DNA of 64,000 bases from Candidatus Scalindua japonica (GTDB lineage Bacteria > Planctomycetota > Brocadiia > Brocadiales > Scalinduaceae): positions 248,001-312,000 of the forward strand of contig NZ_BAOS01000001.1 in NCBI RefSeq assembly GCF_002443295.1, given 5' to 3'. Made by a program: the position numbers and the translations under genes. Positions 7,978 to 16,520 of the stretch are shown here, one piece after another. Under the pieces are notes generated by a model that saw only the letters and a program-made list of their open reading frames with translations, was not told where the DNA came from and did not search any database. How positions within the stretch are numbered: position 1 is the first letter of the stretch; the number at the start of each line of letters is the position of its first letter.

Positions 7978-9054
7978 TTATTTTTTTGTTCCATCATCTT
8001 TTTTTACCTCTAATGTGACAATGCCATCCGGTGACTCTTTTATTGTATTTATTAACCCTGAGAAGCCATGAACATCCTGTGAATTTACCTTAACGATCTC
8101 ATCTCCCTTTTCCAGTCCGAGGGAGTGCGCAAAACTGCCTTTTTTTACGCCATCAAGCTTTGATGTGGCGCATGACAGACCAATCATCCAGCGAGTAACA
8201 ATAGCCGGTGTTACCTTAATGTTAGTGTCCTGGCCTTTACGTAAGACAGTAAGATTAAGTTCTTTGCCAGGATTTGCATTGACTATTTCTCTGAAATCGT
8301 TTGCTGAGTTAATCTTCTTACCATTAACTTCTAATATTTTGTCATTAGCATGCAATTCTGATACTTGCGCAGGTGCATCCGCATTTTCTACAGTAAATAT
8401 TTTGTTTACTTCCAATGTGCTTGCCGGCGCGATTCCAATGCGCTGCACGCCCACAGAAGCATCATACTTAGGCACTACATTGACATCGAATGTTTCATTG
8501 TCTCTTTCAATCTCCATGTTTATGCCTTCAGAAGAGCTGTTGAGTGCTACAGAAATGAAGATGTCCTCAAAGTCCGGGTCCTTAACGTTATCAATCCTGA
8601 CGATTTTATCTCCAGAACGTATTCCCGCTTCCCAGGCGGCCCCTCCCGGTATAGTCTGTCCTATTTCTGCTGTTATGAAAGGGACGCCTATCCTGAAGGC
8701 AACAATAAAGACAAAAAATGCTAAAATTGTATTACAAGCGACACCGGCTACGAGTACCGCTGCACGCTGCCATGGTTTCTTAGACATGAACTCCCACTCT
8801 TCACCTGTGTTTGACTCCTCTCTCTGTTCCCCGGCAAGTTTTACATATCCTCCCAGTGGTATGAGTGAAACTCTGTAGTCAGTTTCACCATACTGTTTTC
8901 TGATGATTGCCGGGCCAAATCCAAGTGAAAAAGCATGTACTCTTACACCTATCTTCTTTGCTACTAAAAAATGACCGAGTTCATGGATAAATATAAGTAA
9001 ACCTATTCCAATAATTACTAAAACTACATTAGATGATATTCCTATGAAAGGCAT
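7978..9054 (-). CDS. rseP: RseP site-2 protease, N-terminal part with PDZ repeats
   Basis: This 358-residue part begins with the membrane-embedded zinc motif HELGHF (near residues 24-29). It continues through membrane segments and at least three PDZ-like units, around IPGGAAWEAGIRSGDKIV, QVSELHANDKILEVNGK and FAHSLGLEKGDEIVKVN. RseP cleaves anti-sigma factors and signal peptides within the membrane. The frame hits TAA at 7978-7980 directly after an A7 run, so the LDG half of the active site is missing and is found in another frame downstream. ATG 9054 overlaps the end of dxr by 13 bp, which implies translational coupling. Confidence 0.88.
   Translation of the reverse strand: MPFIGISSNVVLVIIGIGLLIFIHELGHFLVAKKIGVRVHAFSLGFGPAIIRKQYGETDYRVSLIPLGGYVKLAGEQREESNTGEEWEFMSKKPWQRAAVLVAGVACNTILAFFVFIVAFRIGVPFITAEIGQTIPGGAAWEAGIRSGDKIVRIDNVKDPDFEDIFISVALNSSSEGINMEIERDNETFDVNVVPKYDASVGVQRIGIAPASTLEVNKIFTVENADAPAQVSELHANDKILEVNGKKINSANDFREIVNANPGKELNLTVLRKGQDTNIKVTPAIVTRWMIGLSCATSKLDGVKKGSFAHSLGLEKGDEIVKVNSQDVHGFSGLINTIKESPDGIVTLEVKKDDGTKK
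7981..7987 (-). other. rseP: A7 run at the rseP frame change, phased like a -1 slippery heptamer
   Basis: On the minus strand the zero frame reads ACA AAA AAA TAA, so the seven adenines sit in the X_XXY_YYZ phase of the classical A_AAA_AAA site, with a stop codon next. A -1 slip here, or one extra A in the transcript or genome, joins both halves of rseP exactly. A sequencing or assembly error in a homopolymer is an equally simple reading. Confidence 0.6.
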
Positions 9055-10190
9055 ATTTTTGTCTCCTTACGCGCGTATTCATCCGCATCTATGATATCCT
9101 GTAAAGTAGGGTCTTTAATATAATTATGTTCTTTCATAACGTATTCCACTGCCCTCGTGATATCGGTAAATTTAATTTTATCTTCTAAAAAAGCCTGGAC
9201 TGCTATTTCATTTGCCGCATTAAATGTAGCGCCCATAGTACCGCCTTTTTCAACTACTTCGTATCCTAATCTCAGTGCCGGGAATTTGTCCATATCAGGT
9301 TTATGGAAATTCAAAGTACCCAGCTTCGCGAGGTTAAAAGATTTGACATTGCCATTTACTCTGTCAGGGTATGTCAGCGCAAATTGTATAGGCACCTTCA
9401 TGTCAGGTAATCCCATCTGGGCAATGACAGAGCCATCACAGAACTCAACAAGCGAATGGATTATTGACTCAGGGTGTATGACTACTTCAATTTGAGTGGC
9501 ATCCAGATCAAAAAGCCATTTTGCTTCAATTACTTCAAGGGCTTTGTTCATCAGTGTTGCGGAGTCAATAGTTATTTTATTTCCCATGTTCCATGTCGGG
9601 TGGTTGAGCGCCTCCTCTTTTGTAACTTCCGATAGTTTCTCCTCAGGATGGTTGCGGAACGGGCCACCTGAGGCCGTAATTATTATCTTTTTAACTTCTT
9701 CACGGCGTCCGGCTCTTAATGCCTGAAGTACCGCACTGTGTTCGCTGTCAACAGGGATGATACTCACTCCATATTCTTCTGCCATTGGCATAATCAATCC
9801 ACCTGCCATGACTAAAGCCTCTTTGTTGGCCAGGGCCAGGGTTTTTCTGTTTTTGACTACCTCAATAGCAGCGGGGAGTCCGGCCCCTCCCACTATAGCC
9901 GAAAGGACTATATCAACATTTTCTCCGGAAACCATCTCTCTTACGCTATTTTCACCTGTAAGTATTTGTACACCGTTACCACTCAGATTGTTTCTGAGCA
10001 GCTCAACACACCTTTCGTCCGCGAGAGATACGTTTTCCGGCTTAAACTCGTTAACCTGTTCTGATAGTAGTTTCCATTGTGAATTTGCAGACAATGCCAC
10101 AACATTATATTTATGCTTCAGGTTTCTTATAACATCAAGTGCGCTTGTTCCAATAGAACCTGTTGAGCCAAGAATAACTACATTTTTCAT
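9042..10190 (-). CDS. dxr: 1-deoxy-D-xylulose 5-phosphate reductoisomerase
   Basis: This 382-residue enzyme catalyses the NADPH-dependent second step of the MEP isoprenoid pathway (DXP to MEP). The N-terminal NADPH motif is GSTGSIGTSALDVI. The central region has ANKEALVMAG and VDSEHSAV with metal-binding Asp and Glu. ASGGPFR then MGNKITIDSATLMNK complete the active site. The length is normal for the family. It lies between ispG (2-bp gap) and rseP (13-bp overlap), a compact operon in which two MEP enzymes are co-expressed. The product supplies precursors of quinones and undecaprenyl carriers. Confidence 0.96.
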   Translation of the reverse strand: MKNVVILGSTGSIGTSALDVIRNLKHKYNVVALSANSQWKLLSEQVNEFKPENVSLADERCVELLRNNLSGNGVQILTGENSVREMVSGENVDIVLSAIVGGAGLPAAIEVVKNRKTLALANKEALVMAGGLIMPMAEEYGVSIIPVDSEHSAVLQALRAGRREEVKKIIITASGGPFRNHPEEKLSEVTKEEALNHPTWNMGNKITIDSATLMNKALEVIEAKWLFDLDATQIEVVIHPESIIHSLVEFCDGSVIAQMGLPDMKVPIQFALTYPDRVNGNVKSFNLAKLGTLNFHKPDMDKFPALRLGYEVVEKGGTMGATFNAANEIAVQAFLEDKIKFTDITRAVEYVMKEHNYIKDPTLQDIIDADEYARKETKICLS

Positions 10191-10192
10191 AA

Positions 10193-11242
10193 TTATATCG
10201 TTTTGATCTCTTCCAATAACGCGGAGACCATTTCGCCTTCCGGAACCTTTCTTATTTTTTCGCCTTTTTTAAATAAAAAGCCAACTCCTTTTCCACCGGC
10301 AATTCCTATGTCGGCTTCCATTGCTTCTCCGGGACCGTTAACAATGCATCCCATAACTGCAATCTGCACGGACTGTTTTTGCGCAGGGAGTCTTTTTTTC
10401 ACTTCATTAACAATATTGAGAAGGTCTATTTCACAACGTCCGCAAGTCGGACACGATATTATTTCTGGATCCGTACTTTTTGACAGTCCAAGCGCTTCAA
10501 GGATCTTATATCCAGCTTGCACTTCCTGATGAGGAGGACCTGTGTAAGAGACCCTTAATGTATCTCCAATTCCTTCTGAAAGCAGACCGCCAATACCAAT
10601 TGCAGATTTTATAACAGCGTCATCCGGTGCTCCTGCAGCGGTAATACCCAGATGTAAAGGATAGTCACACTGTTTTGCTATGGATCTATACGCGTCCATA
10701 GTTTTTTGGACATCAGATGCTTTAAGTGAGACTACAATATCTTTAAACCCCAACGATTCAAAATGTTCACAATACTTTAACGTTGTTTTAACCATTAACT
10801 CCACAAGGTCTTCATTGTGGCCATTATTGCTTCTGATAGAACCGGAATTGACTCCTATTCTTATTGGGATACCTTTGTCCTTTGCGAGACGTACAATCTC
10901 CTCAAGCTTTTCCCTGTTTTGCATATTGCCGGGGTTGATACGGATCTTGTCTACACCTTGTTTAATGGCTTCAATGGCGAGATTGTGTCCAAAATGAATA
11001 TCAGCGACTAACGGTATGTTTATTCTCTTTTTGAGTTCGCCAAGACATCTGACTGTTTTTACATCAGGAACAGCGACTCGAATTATCCTGCATTTTAGTG
11101 TTTCCAACTCGTGGATCTGCTTTGCTGTTGTTTCGATGTCATCTGTATGGGTATTTGTCATTGATTGAATAGCAATTGGCGAATTTCCACCAATCTCTAT
11201 AGATCCAACAGAGACAGTTCTAGTTTTACGTCTATTTGTCAT
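10193..11242 (-). CDS. ispG: 4-hydroxy-3-methylbut-2-enyl diphosphate synthase (IspG/GcpE)
   Basis: This 349-residue enzyme converts MEcPP to HMBPP with a [4Fe-4S] cluster, late in the MEP pathway. The N-terminal TIM-barrel part starts with VGSIEIGGNSPIAIQSMTNT, as in the family. The C-terminal cluster-binding part has CPTCGRCEIDLL and MGCIVNGPGEAMEADIG, which supply the three Cys ligands and the Glu. The length is that of the standard two-domain bacterial form. It is the first gene of the minus-strand operon ispG-dxr-rseP. Candidate promoters lie 10-70 bp upstream. Confidence 0.96.
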   Translation of the reverse strand: MTNRRKTRTVSVGSIEIGGNSPIAIQSMTNTHTDDIETTAKQIHELETLKCRIIRVAVPDVKTVRCLGELKKRINIPLVADIHFGHNLAIEAIKQGVDKIRINPGNMQNREKLEEIVRLAKDKGIPIRIGVNSGSIRSNNGHNEDLVELMVKTTLKYCEHFESLGFKDIVVSLKASDVQKTMDAYRSIAKQCDYPLHLGITAAGAPDDAVIKSAIGIGGLLSEGIGDTLRVSYTGPPHQEVQAGYKILEALGLSKSTDPEIISCPTCGRCEIDLLNIVNEVKKRLPAQKQSVQIAVMGCIVNGPGEAMEADIGIAGGKGVGFLFKKGEKIRKVPEGEMVSALLEEIKTI

Positions 11243-11252
11243 ATAAAAGCGG

Positions 11253-11314
11253 TCTATAATTAACTTTATCGATTTTAGTCAAATCCATTCTAACAGTTTT
11301 TTCTATAAACTCAA
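11253..11314 (-). promoter_or_regulatory. Candidate sigma-70 promoters for ispG-dxr-rseP
   Basis: Two minus-strand matches are visible. TTGAGT (11309-11314) is 16 bp from TAGAAT (11287-11292). TTGACT (11277-11282) is 18 bp from TATAGA (11253-11258). They precede ispG at 11242 and nothing else. Confidence 0.4.
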
Positions 11315-11462
11315 GTTATTATAATATTACACTCAACCAGGCCGGGCACTAATAGATTCGTGGTAGACCAGGTTGATTATTTTGTTTTGAAAAACTCTTT
11401 CGGTCTATTTGTCATAATGTTTCTTATTTTTTAATAGTATAAGCAGGTCTTAAACAAAATAC

Positions 11463-11490
11463 TTGACACTTTTATATCACGGTTTATGAT
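11463..11490 (+). promoter_or_regulatory. Strong sigma-70-like promoter
   Basis: TTGACA at 11463-11468 and TATGAT at 11485-11490 are separated by 16 bp. AGGAGG at 11531-11536 follows. The divergent region 11243-11568 thus serves ispG on one strand and the ferredoxin membrane protein on the other; I see nothing else in it. Confidence 0.6.
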
Positions 11491-11568
11491 ATATTTAACG
11501 CCTTAAACAGGCGGTTATTTTGAAGAAAACAGGAGGATTTTAGGGATTTTACCGTACGTATGCCTTGA

Positions 11569-12906
11569 ATGTTTCAGGCGATTACGTACTTGCTACTGAA
11601 ATGGGAGAGTATTTTGGCTGTAATAACAGAAGATTCGATACAGAAAACCGGTGAATCACCGGTATCAAAAAAAAAGAAATCATCATGGATCACGTCACTC
11701 AGGTTCAGATGGTTTTCACAAATTTCGTTTTTTATTTTGACAATTTACGTTGGATGGTCGTTTTATCTGTTTGTGCGATATTGCGAATCAGGCGGTGTTA
11801 CTGCTTTTGTGGCAAGACCGCCAGGTGTAGAGGCGTTTTTGCCGATAGGCGCATTTATGGGTTTGAAGTATTTTCTGGGTACCGGGGCGGTAGACCCTTT
11901 GCATCCAGCTGGCTTTATAATATTTGCTTCTATTCTGGTAACATCGTTTCTTTTCCAAAGAGGTTTTTGCAGCTGGATATGTCCGGTTGGAACAATGTCT
12001 GAGTGGGCATGGAGATTTGGTGATTGGGTAAAGTCTAAATGCGGCAGGGGGGTCAGCTATTGGTTGGAAAAGTTTCCGGTTAAACTTACATGCGGCCTTA
12101 GCATGATAACTACACCGATTGTCGCCTTGATGCTTCTGAATATGATAACGTTTGCCTCATTTAAATCTCCGGGTATGAAGTTTATCTTTCCTTTAATGAT
12201 TGCGGCTATTATCATACCCTTTGTCCTGCCCAGGAAAATCTGGCCAGTCCGTGTGGAAGATGCTATCGCGCGTGCCTGGAAGTATACCCTTTTGGCTTTT
12301 TTTACCGTAAACATAGTGATAAAGATGTCAGCAGCTCAGATTGGGATGATATTTGAGAAAGCCCCGTATATGAAAGTTGCAGATATTAAAATGATGCACT
12401 TTTTTCTTAATCTTTCCATGCTTGCGATAATTATATTGTCTGTGATTTTTGTTTTCTCCATCTTTAATAAGAATTACTGGTGCCGGTATTTTTGTCCGTA
12501 TGGCGCATTGATAGGTGTCCTGGGATGGGCGAGTCCAACCAGAATAGTGAGAAACAAAAAAACGTGTGTTGACTGCAGTAAGTGTACGGTTGCTTGTCCT
12601 GTTCATATAGAAGTTGAGAAAAAGAACATTGTTTATGATGTAGAGTGTCTGGGATGCTATGATTGTGTTGATTCGTGTCCTGTAAGTGGAGCGCTTGATA
12701 TGAAACTCCTGGGTTTTGGTAAAAAGATCCACTATGCTGTCTATGCCGGTCTCGTAGTTGGGCTATTTGTAGTTTTTATGAATACCGCACGATTTACCGG
12801 ATACTGGCATAATAATGTGTCGGTACAGGAGTACACGGAATTGGTTCAGGACCTGGACAACCCCAGGTTTAAACATCAGCAAGGTAAATTTGAAATAGAA
12901 GAGTAG
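11569..12906 (+). CDS. NapH/NosR-like 4Fe-4S membrane protein
   Basis: This 445-residue protein has five or six membrane helices, two CxxxCP motifs in membrane loops (CSWICPVG and CRYFCPYG), and a cytosolic ferredoxin domain with CVDCSKCTVACPVHI and CLGCYDCVDSCPVSGAL. This layout fits NapH, NosR C-terminal and MauN/CcoG-like proteins that pass electrons from quinol or ferredoxin to periplasmic partners. No FMN-binding NosR domain is visible. ATG 11569 follows a stop codon and has no ribosome site; TTG 11614, preceded by GGGAG, is an alternative start. The strong promoter at 11463 supports independent expression. The partner enzyme is not evident nearby. Confidence 0.82.
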   Translation: MFQAITYLLLKWESILAVITEDSIQKTGESPVSKKKKSSWITSLRFRWFSQISFFILTIYVGWSFYLFVRYCESGGVTAFVARPPGVEAFLPIGAFMGLKYFLGTGAVDPLHPAGFIIFASILVTSFLFQRGFCSWICPVGTMSEWAWRFGDWVKSKCGRGVSYWLEKFPVKLTCGLSMITTPIVALMLLNMITFASFKSPGMKFIFPLMIAAIIIPFVLPRKIWPVRVEDAIARAWKYTLLAFFTVNIVIKMSAAQIGMIFEKAPYMKVADIKMMHFFLNLSMLAIIILSVIFVFSIFNKNYWCRYFCPYGALIGVLGWASPTRIVRNKKTCVDCSKCTVACPVHIEVEKKNIVYDVECLGCYDCVDSCPVSGALDMKLLGFGKKIHYAVYAGLVVGLFVVFMNTARFTGYWHNNVSVQEYTELVQDLDNPRFKHQQGKFEIEE

Positions 12907-12915
12907 CTTTCATTT

Positions 12916-13494
12916 ATGCTGGATAAAAATAATATTTTTCATGACCTTATAGTAGAGGTAAGAGCTTTAACGGTTTCTCACGATCCCACACCTCTTTTTG
13001 ATGATCTGCAACTTGAATCTCTTGATGGTGAATGCCATTTTACGTCATCAAGAAGGACTTTGTTAATGATGAGCAGGGTTATTGAAGACACTTTGAAGTT
13101 GCATAAAAAGCGGTGTTTATTGTATTCCGGTTTTCAGGAATTAAGCAGGTTTAATGAGCACCGTGAAAGATATACTAAATTAGCGGCCTGTGCGGACCAG
13201 ATATTCGTTGTAGGTGTCGCTGACGTACATGTTGCGGACATTGCGGAAAATGTGCATGTCAAGACAAAGAACGCGGATATAATTCGTAATAATTGGATTT
13301 CAATTATCACAAGTAAGACTATCAATATTTCGTTGATAGCGCAGGAACTGACTTCACAGAACCATCATGAAGGGTACATTGGCTTTTACACAAACAGTAA
13401 ATCCCTTACCGAAAAGGCCGTTGATTTATTAATTAATAACAATGTACTGAGTGATGATCCTGTCCCTGGAAAGCAAACCAGTTTTAACATTTAG
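12916..13494 (+). CDS. DICT-like sensory domain protein
   Basis: This soluble 192-residue protein resembles the DICT sensory domain. The features are an SRRTLLMMSRVIED segment, a YSGFQELSRFNEHRERY segment, then LAACADQIFVVGVAD and a short C-terminal strand-helix region. DICT domains usually sit next to GGDEF or kinase domains; here the domain is alone, so it may act in trans. It starts 10 bp after the ferredoxin membrane protein and probably shares its transcript, so a redox-sensing role is possible but inferred. The family call rests on pattern recognition without a profile search. Confidence 0.55.
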   Translation: MLDKNNIFHDLIVEVRALTVSHDPTPLFDDLQLESLDGECHFTSSRRTLLMMSRVIEDTLKLHKKRCLLYSGFQELSRFNEHRERYTKLAACADQIFVVGVADVHVADIAENVHVKTKNADIIRNNWISIITSKTINISLIAQELTSQNHHEGYIGFYTNSKSLTEKAVDLLINNNVLSDDPVPGKQTSFNI

Positions 13495-13521
13495 CTATCA
13501 TTTTGTATAAGCATGAAAAGT

Positions 13522-13567
13522 CTCTCTTTCGAGAGGGTTCCAATCGCGTAGTCCTCTCGAAAGAGAG
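13522..13567. terminator. Perfect 15-bp inverted repeat, terminator-like
   Basis: CTCTCTTTCGAGAGG (13522-13536) pairs with CCTCTCGAAAGAGAG (13553-13567) around a 16-nt loop. There is no T run, so it may be a processing or attenuation site. The core CTCTCTTTCGAGAG recurs in the hairpin at 52671-52700. Confidence 0.5.
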
Positions 13568-13585
13568 GTCTGCCTCAATATCATA

Positions 13586-14284
13586 ATGTCAGATTCTAAA
13601 ATAACCATTCTTGCCGTAAGTACTCACCCTGATGATGTGGAATCCGGTATGGGGGGCAGTATAATAAAATTCATGAAACTTGGACATGAGGTTCATATTG
13701 TAGATCTTACAAATGGAGAACCTACACCGCATGGTACTCCGGAAATAAGGCATGAAGAGTGTAAAAAGGCAACTGATATACTTGGCGTGTCTGGCAGGAC
13801 AAATCTGGGCCTTACAAATCGTTATCTCTTTGATAATAAAGAATCAAGACATAGACTGGCTGAAGTTATTAGAAGAGTGAGGCCTCATATCATGTTTCTT
13901 CCCTGTTGGGAAGATGCCCATCCTGATCACATACAGGCAACACAGATAGGTGAGGCGGCAAGGTTCTATGCTAAACTTACAAAGACAGATTTAGCAGGTG
14001 AACCGTGGTATCCAGGTCGTATTCTATATTATTTGTGGTCTCACCAGAGAGTGCATCTCTCGCCGGCTTTAATTATTGATATCAGTGATGAGTTTGAAAG
14101 TAAAGTTGAGGCTGTAAAATCCTATAAGTCACAATATGCATATACTGAAGAAAGATGGCATGCGGTAAATGGAGCAATGCGTTCTTGTGGTCAGTACTTT
14201 GGATCATTAATCGGAACACAATACGGTGAGCCATTTGCAAGTCGTGAGAAATTAGGATTAAGAGATATAAGGGATTTAATATGA
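13586..14284 (+). CDS. PIG-L/LmbE family deacetylase (BshB1-like)
   Basis: This 232-residue zinc-dependent deacetylase carries the THPDDVESG metal motif near residue 13 and the second metal motif HPDHIQAT near residue 112. The fold is that of the LmbE family, which removes N-acetyl groups from amino sugars. The length and the VDLTNGEPTPHGTPE segment are close to bacillithiol enzyme BshB1 proteins, but no bshA or bshC is present in the window. The real substrate could be another N-acetylglucosamine derivative. The hairpin at 13522 separates it from the DICT gene. Confidence 0.85.
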   Translation: MSDSKITILAVSTHPDDVESGMGGSIIKFMKLGHEVHIVDLTNGEPTPHGTPEIRHEECKKATDILGVSGRTNLGLTNRYLFDNKESRHRLAEVIRRVRPHIMFLPCWEDAHPDHIQATQIGEAARFYAKLTKTDLAGEPWYPGRILYYLWSHQRVHLSPALIIDISDEFESKVEAVKSYKSQYAYTEERWHAVNGAMRSCGQYFGSLIGTQYGEPFASREKLGLRDIRDLI

Positions 14285-14338
14285 AGGAATTCAGGAACTC
14301 CCCAATTTCATAATTCTTGAATACCTTAATTAAAGACA

Positions 14339-15346
14339 ATGAATACATTTCAAGTTGGCAAGTTAAATACCAAATTTCTGGATGAACTGATAGGCAGTAT
14401 TGGGGAAAATGACCCAAGGGTTATTGTAGGACCGAAAGTCGGTGAAGATGCTGCCGTAATAGATTTTGGCGATAAATATCTTGTTTCAACAACCGATCCA
14501 ATAACCTTTACATCCCATAAGATAGGGTGGTACATGGTTAATGTAAACGCAAATGATATCGCGACAATGGGAGGGGTTCCAAAGTGGCTACTTACGTCTA
14601 TCTTTCTGCCGGAAAATAAAACGGACAGCGCATTAGTTAAGGAAATATTTTACGATATTGAAAAAGCTGCGGAAGAGCTGGGCATTGTTGTTTGTGGTGG
14701 ACATACAGAAATAACTCAAGGTTTGGATCGTCCAATCGTTTCCGGGAATATGCTTGGCGAAGTAGATAAGGATAACTTAGTGACAAATTCTCGTGCCAGG
14801 GCAGGAGATCAGATTATATTGACCAAGGGTATTGCAATTGAAGGAATGGCACTCCTTGCGAGAGAAAGAGAAAAAGAGTTATCCGGGAAATTTGGCAATT
14901 TATTTGTCGAAAAGGTCGGTAACTTTTTGCTTGATCCGGGGATCAGCGTTGTCAAAGAAGCGCATATTGTTAATCAAGTGGCTGATATTCGCGCGATGCA
15001 TGATCCAACGGAAGGTGGTCTGGCAGCCGGATTGAGAGAACTTGCAAGTGTTTCGAACACGGGTGTACTGGTGTATGAGGAGAAGATCCGGTATTTAGAG
15101 GAAACAAGGATATTGTGTTCTGAGTATAATCTTGATCCATTGGGTGTGATTGCCTCAGGTGCATTGTTAATAGTAGCAGGCCCTGATGATAAAGACGCGG
15201 TGATAAGCGAGCTTGTACAAAATGATATAGAGTGTTCTGTGATAGGTAAATTGACTGATAAGGAGTACGGGTTGAAAATAATAGTTGATGGAACTCCGAG
15301 AGAGTTGCCTTATTTTGAGGTGGATGAAATTACAAAGGTTATCTAG
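14339..15346 (+). CDS. AIR synthase-related ATPase (HypE-like)
   Basis: This 335-residue member of the PurM/HypE/ThiL/SelD superfamily has the N-terminal GPKVGEDAAVIDFGD nucleotide motif, NANDIATMGGVPKW, a GGHTEIT motif and the MHDPTEGGLAAGLRELA motif. It is most like HypE, which dehydrates a carbamoyl group into cyanide for NiFe hydrogenase. The HypE C-terminal tail that ends in the reactive Cys (PRxC) is absent; this protein ends in EITKVI. No other hyp gene is nearby. It is therefore best called HypE-like with unknown reaction. Confidence 0.78.
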   Translation: MNTFQVGKLNTKFLDELIGSIGENDPRVIVGPKVGEDAAVIDFGDKYLVSTTDPITFTSHKIGWYMVNVNANDIATMGGVPKWLLTSIFLPENKTDSALVKEIFYDIEKAAEELGIVVCGGHTEITQGLDRPIVSGNMLGEVDKDNLVTNSRARAGDQIILTKGIAIEGMALLAREREKELSGKFGNLFVEKVGNFLLDPGISVVKEAHIVNQVADIRAMHDPTEGGLAAGLRELASVSNTGVLVYEEKIRYLEETRILCSEYNLDPLGVIASGALLIVAGPDDKDAVISELVQNDIECSVIGKLTDKEYGLKIIVDGTPRELPYFEVDEITKVI

Positions 15347-15398
15347 TTCTTCAAAGTTTCAAGCCTGGTTACCGCTATCCCGTATGGTTATTATTCGC

Positions 15399-15427
15399 TT
15401 GACACATAGAGGTGTTGTTTGTAGAAT
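15399..15427 (+). promoter_or_regulatory. Strong sigma-70-like promoter for hflKC
   Basis: TTGACA (15399-15404) and TAGAAT (15422-15427) are 17 bp apart, with hflK starting about 100 bp downstream. Confidence 0.6.
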
Positions 15428-15524
15428 TGCCAAAATCGGTATATTGTGGTTATTTAGTTGTAGTATTGCATGCCTAACCAATTGTTAGCTTGATATTTAG
15501 GTGGTCTTGTATGAAAGATAAATT

Positions 15525-16520
15525 ATGAATGGATACGGTGATCAACCCGAATTCAGGTTTGATAAAATACAATTTGATCCTTTTAAGAAGTATATAATTC
15601 CAATAGCCTTTGTTATAGGTATTATCATACTTGGGTATTCTTCAATATTTACGGTTAAGGCAAACCAGGAAGCGACAATATTGAGGTTTGGTAAGTATAT
15701 GGAGACTGTTGGACCCGGATTGCATTTTAAACTGCCTTTTGGTGTTGACAGGGTATATGCAGGTGAAGTTAAGCGTATATATAATGAAGAATTTGGTTAC
15801 AGGACTCTTCGTTCCGGCAGGGAGAGCATGATTGATTATAATTTCAGGGGTGCAAGTGAAGTTTCTCTTATGTTGACTGGAGATAGAAATTGTGCTGTGG
15901 TGCATTGGGTCGTAAGATATAAGATAAAAAATCTGAAAGATTTTCTTTTTAATGTTCGAAATGTAAAAAGTACTATCAGAGATGTTTCTGAAGCAGTCAT
16001 GCGGAGAATCGTAGGTAACAGGTCTATTGATGAGGTGTTGACTATTGGAAGAAGGGGAATAGAGGGTGTTGCAGAGAAGGAAATAGAGTCATTTCTGGAT
16101 AGTTACGGCTGTGGAATTGATATACAAGTTGTCAACCTGAAGGGTGTTAACCCGCCAGAGCAGGTTAAAGACGCATTTGACGCTGTTAATAAAGCGGTAC
16201 AGTTGAGGGACCAGATTACAAACGAGGCCGAAGGTAAGAAGAACAAGGTAATACCGGCAGCAATGGGAAAGAAGGAACAGGCAATTAGAGAGGCTGAAGG
16301 GTATAAGATAAAGAGAATTAACGAGGCTACTGGAGATACTAAGGCGTTTCTTGCTGTCTGGAGAGAGTATGAGAAGGCAAAGGACGTAACAAGGAGGAGG
16401 CTTTACCTTGAAACCATGGAAAAGGCGATTCCGAAGTGTGATGAAGTGTATATAATCGATAAAGACCAGAAAGGGATTTTACCAATACTCAAACTGGGAG
16501 AGAGTAAGGTGTTGAAATGA
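15525..16520 (+). CDS. hflK: SPFH membrane protein HflK-like
   Basis: This 331-residue protein has one N-terminal membrane helix (about residues 25-45) followed by an SPFH/prohibitin domain (VKANQEATILRFGKY) and a C-terminal coiled region. HflK and HflC form a cage around the FtsH protease and modulate its activity on membrane proteins. The N-terminal FDPFKKYIIP segment is short, lacking the Gly-rich tail of E. coli HflK. The downstream gene overlaps by 4 bp (ATGA), confirming the paired operon. Assignment as HflK and not another SPFH protein rests on gene order and the partner. Confidence 0.85.
   Translation: MNGYGDQPEFRFDKIQFDPFKKYIIPIAFVIGIIILGYSSIFTVKANQEATILRFGKYMETVGPGLHFKLPFGVDRVYAGEVKRIYNEEFGYRTLRSGRESMIDYNFRGASEVSLMLTGDRNCAVVHWVVRYKIKNLKDFLFNVRNVKSTIRDVSEAVMRRIVGNRSIDEVLTIGRRGIEGVAEKEIESFLDSYGCGIDIQVVNLKGVNPPEQVKDAFDAVNKAVQLRDQITNEAEGKKNKVIPAAMGKKEQAIREAEGYKIKRINEATGDTKAFLAVWREYEKAKDVTRRRLYLETMEKAIPKCDEVYIIDKDQKGILPILKLGESKVLK

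Noticed and set aside
8165-8878. 237-codon plus-strand open frame
   Set aside because: It lies wholly antisense to rseP, which has clear family motifs; the frame has no ribosome site or recognisable motif and is a codon-bias shadow.
9157-10206. Several plus-strand frames of 76-149 codons
   Set aside because: Antisense to dxr, whose motifs are complete; Ser/Pro-rich shadows.
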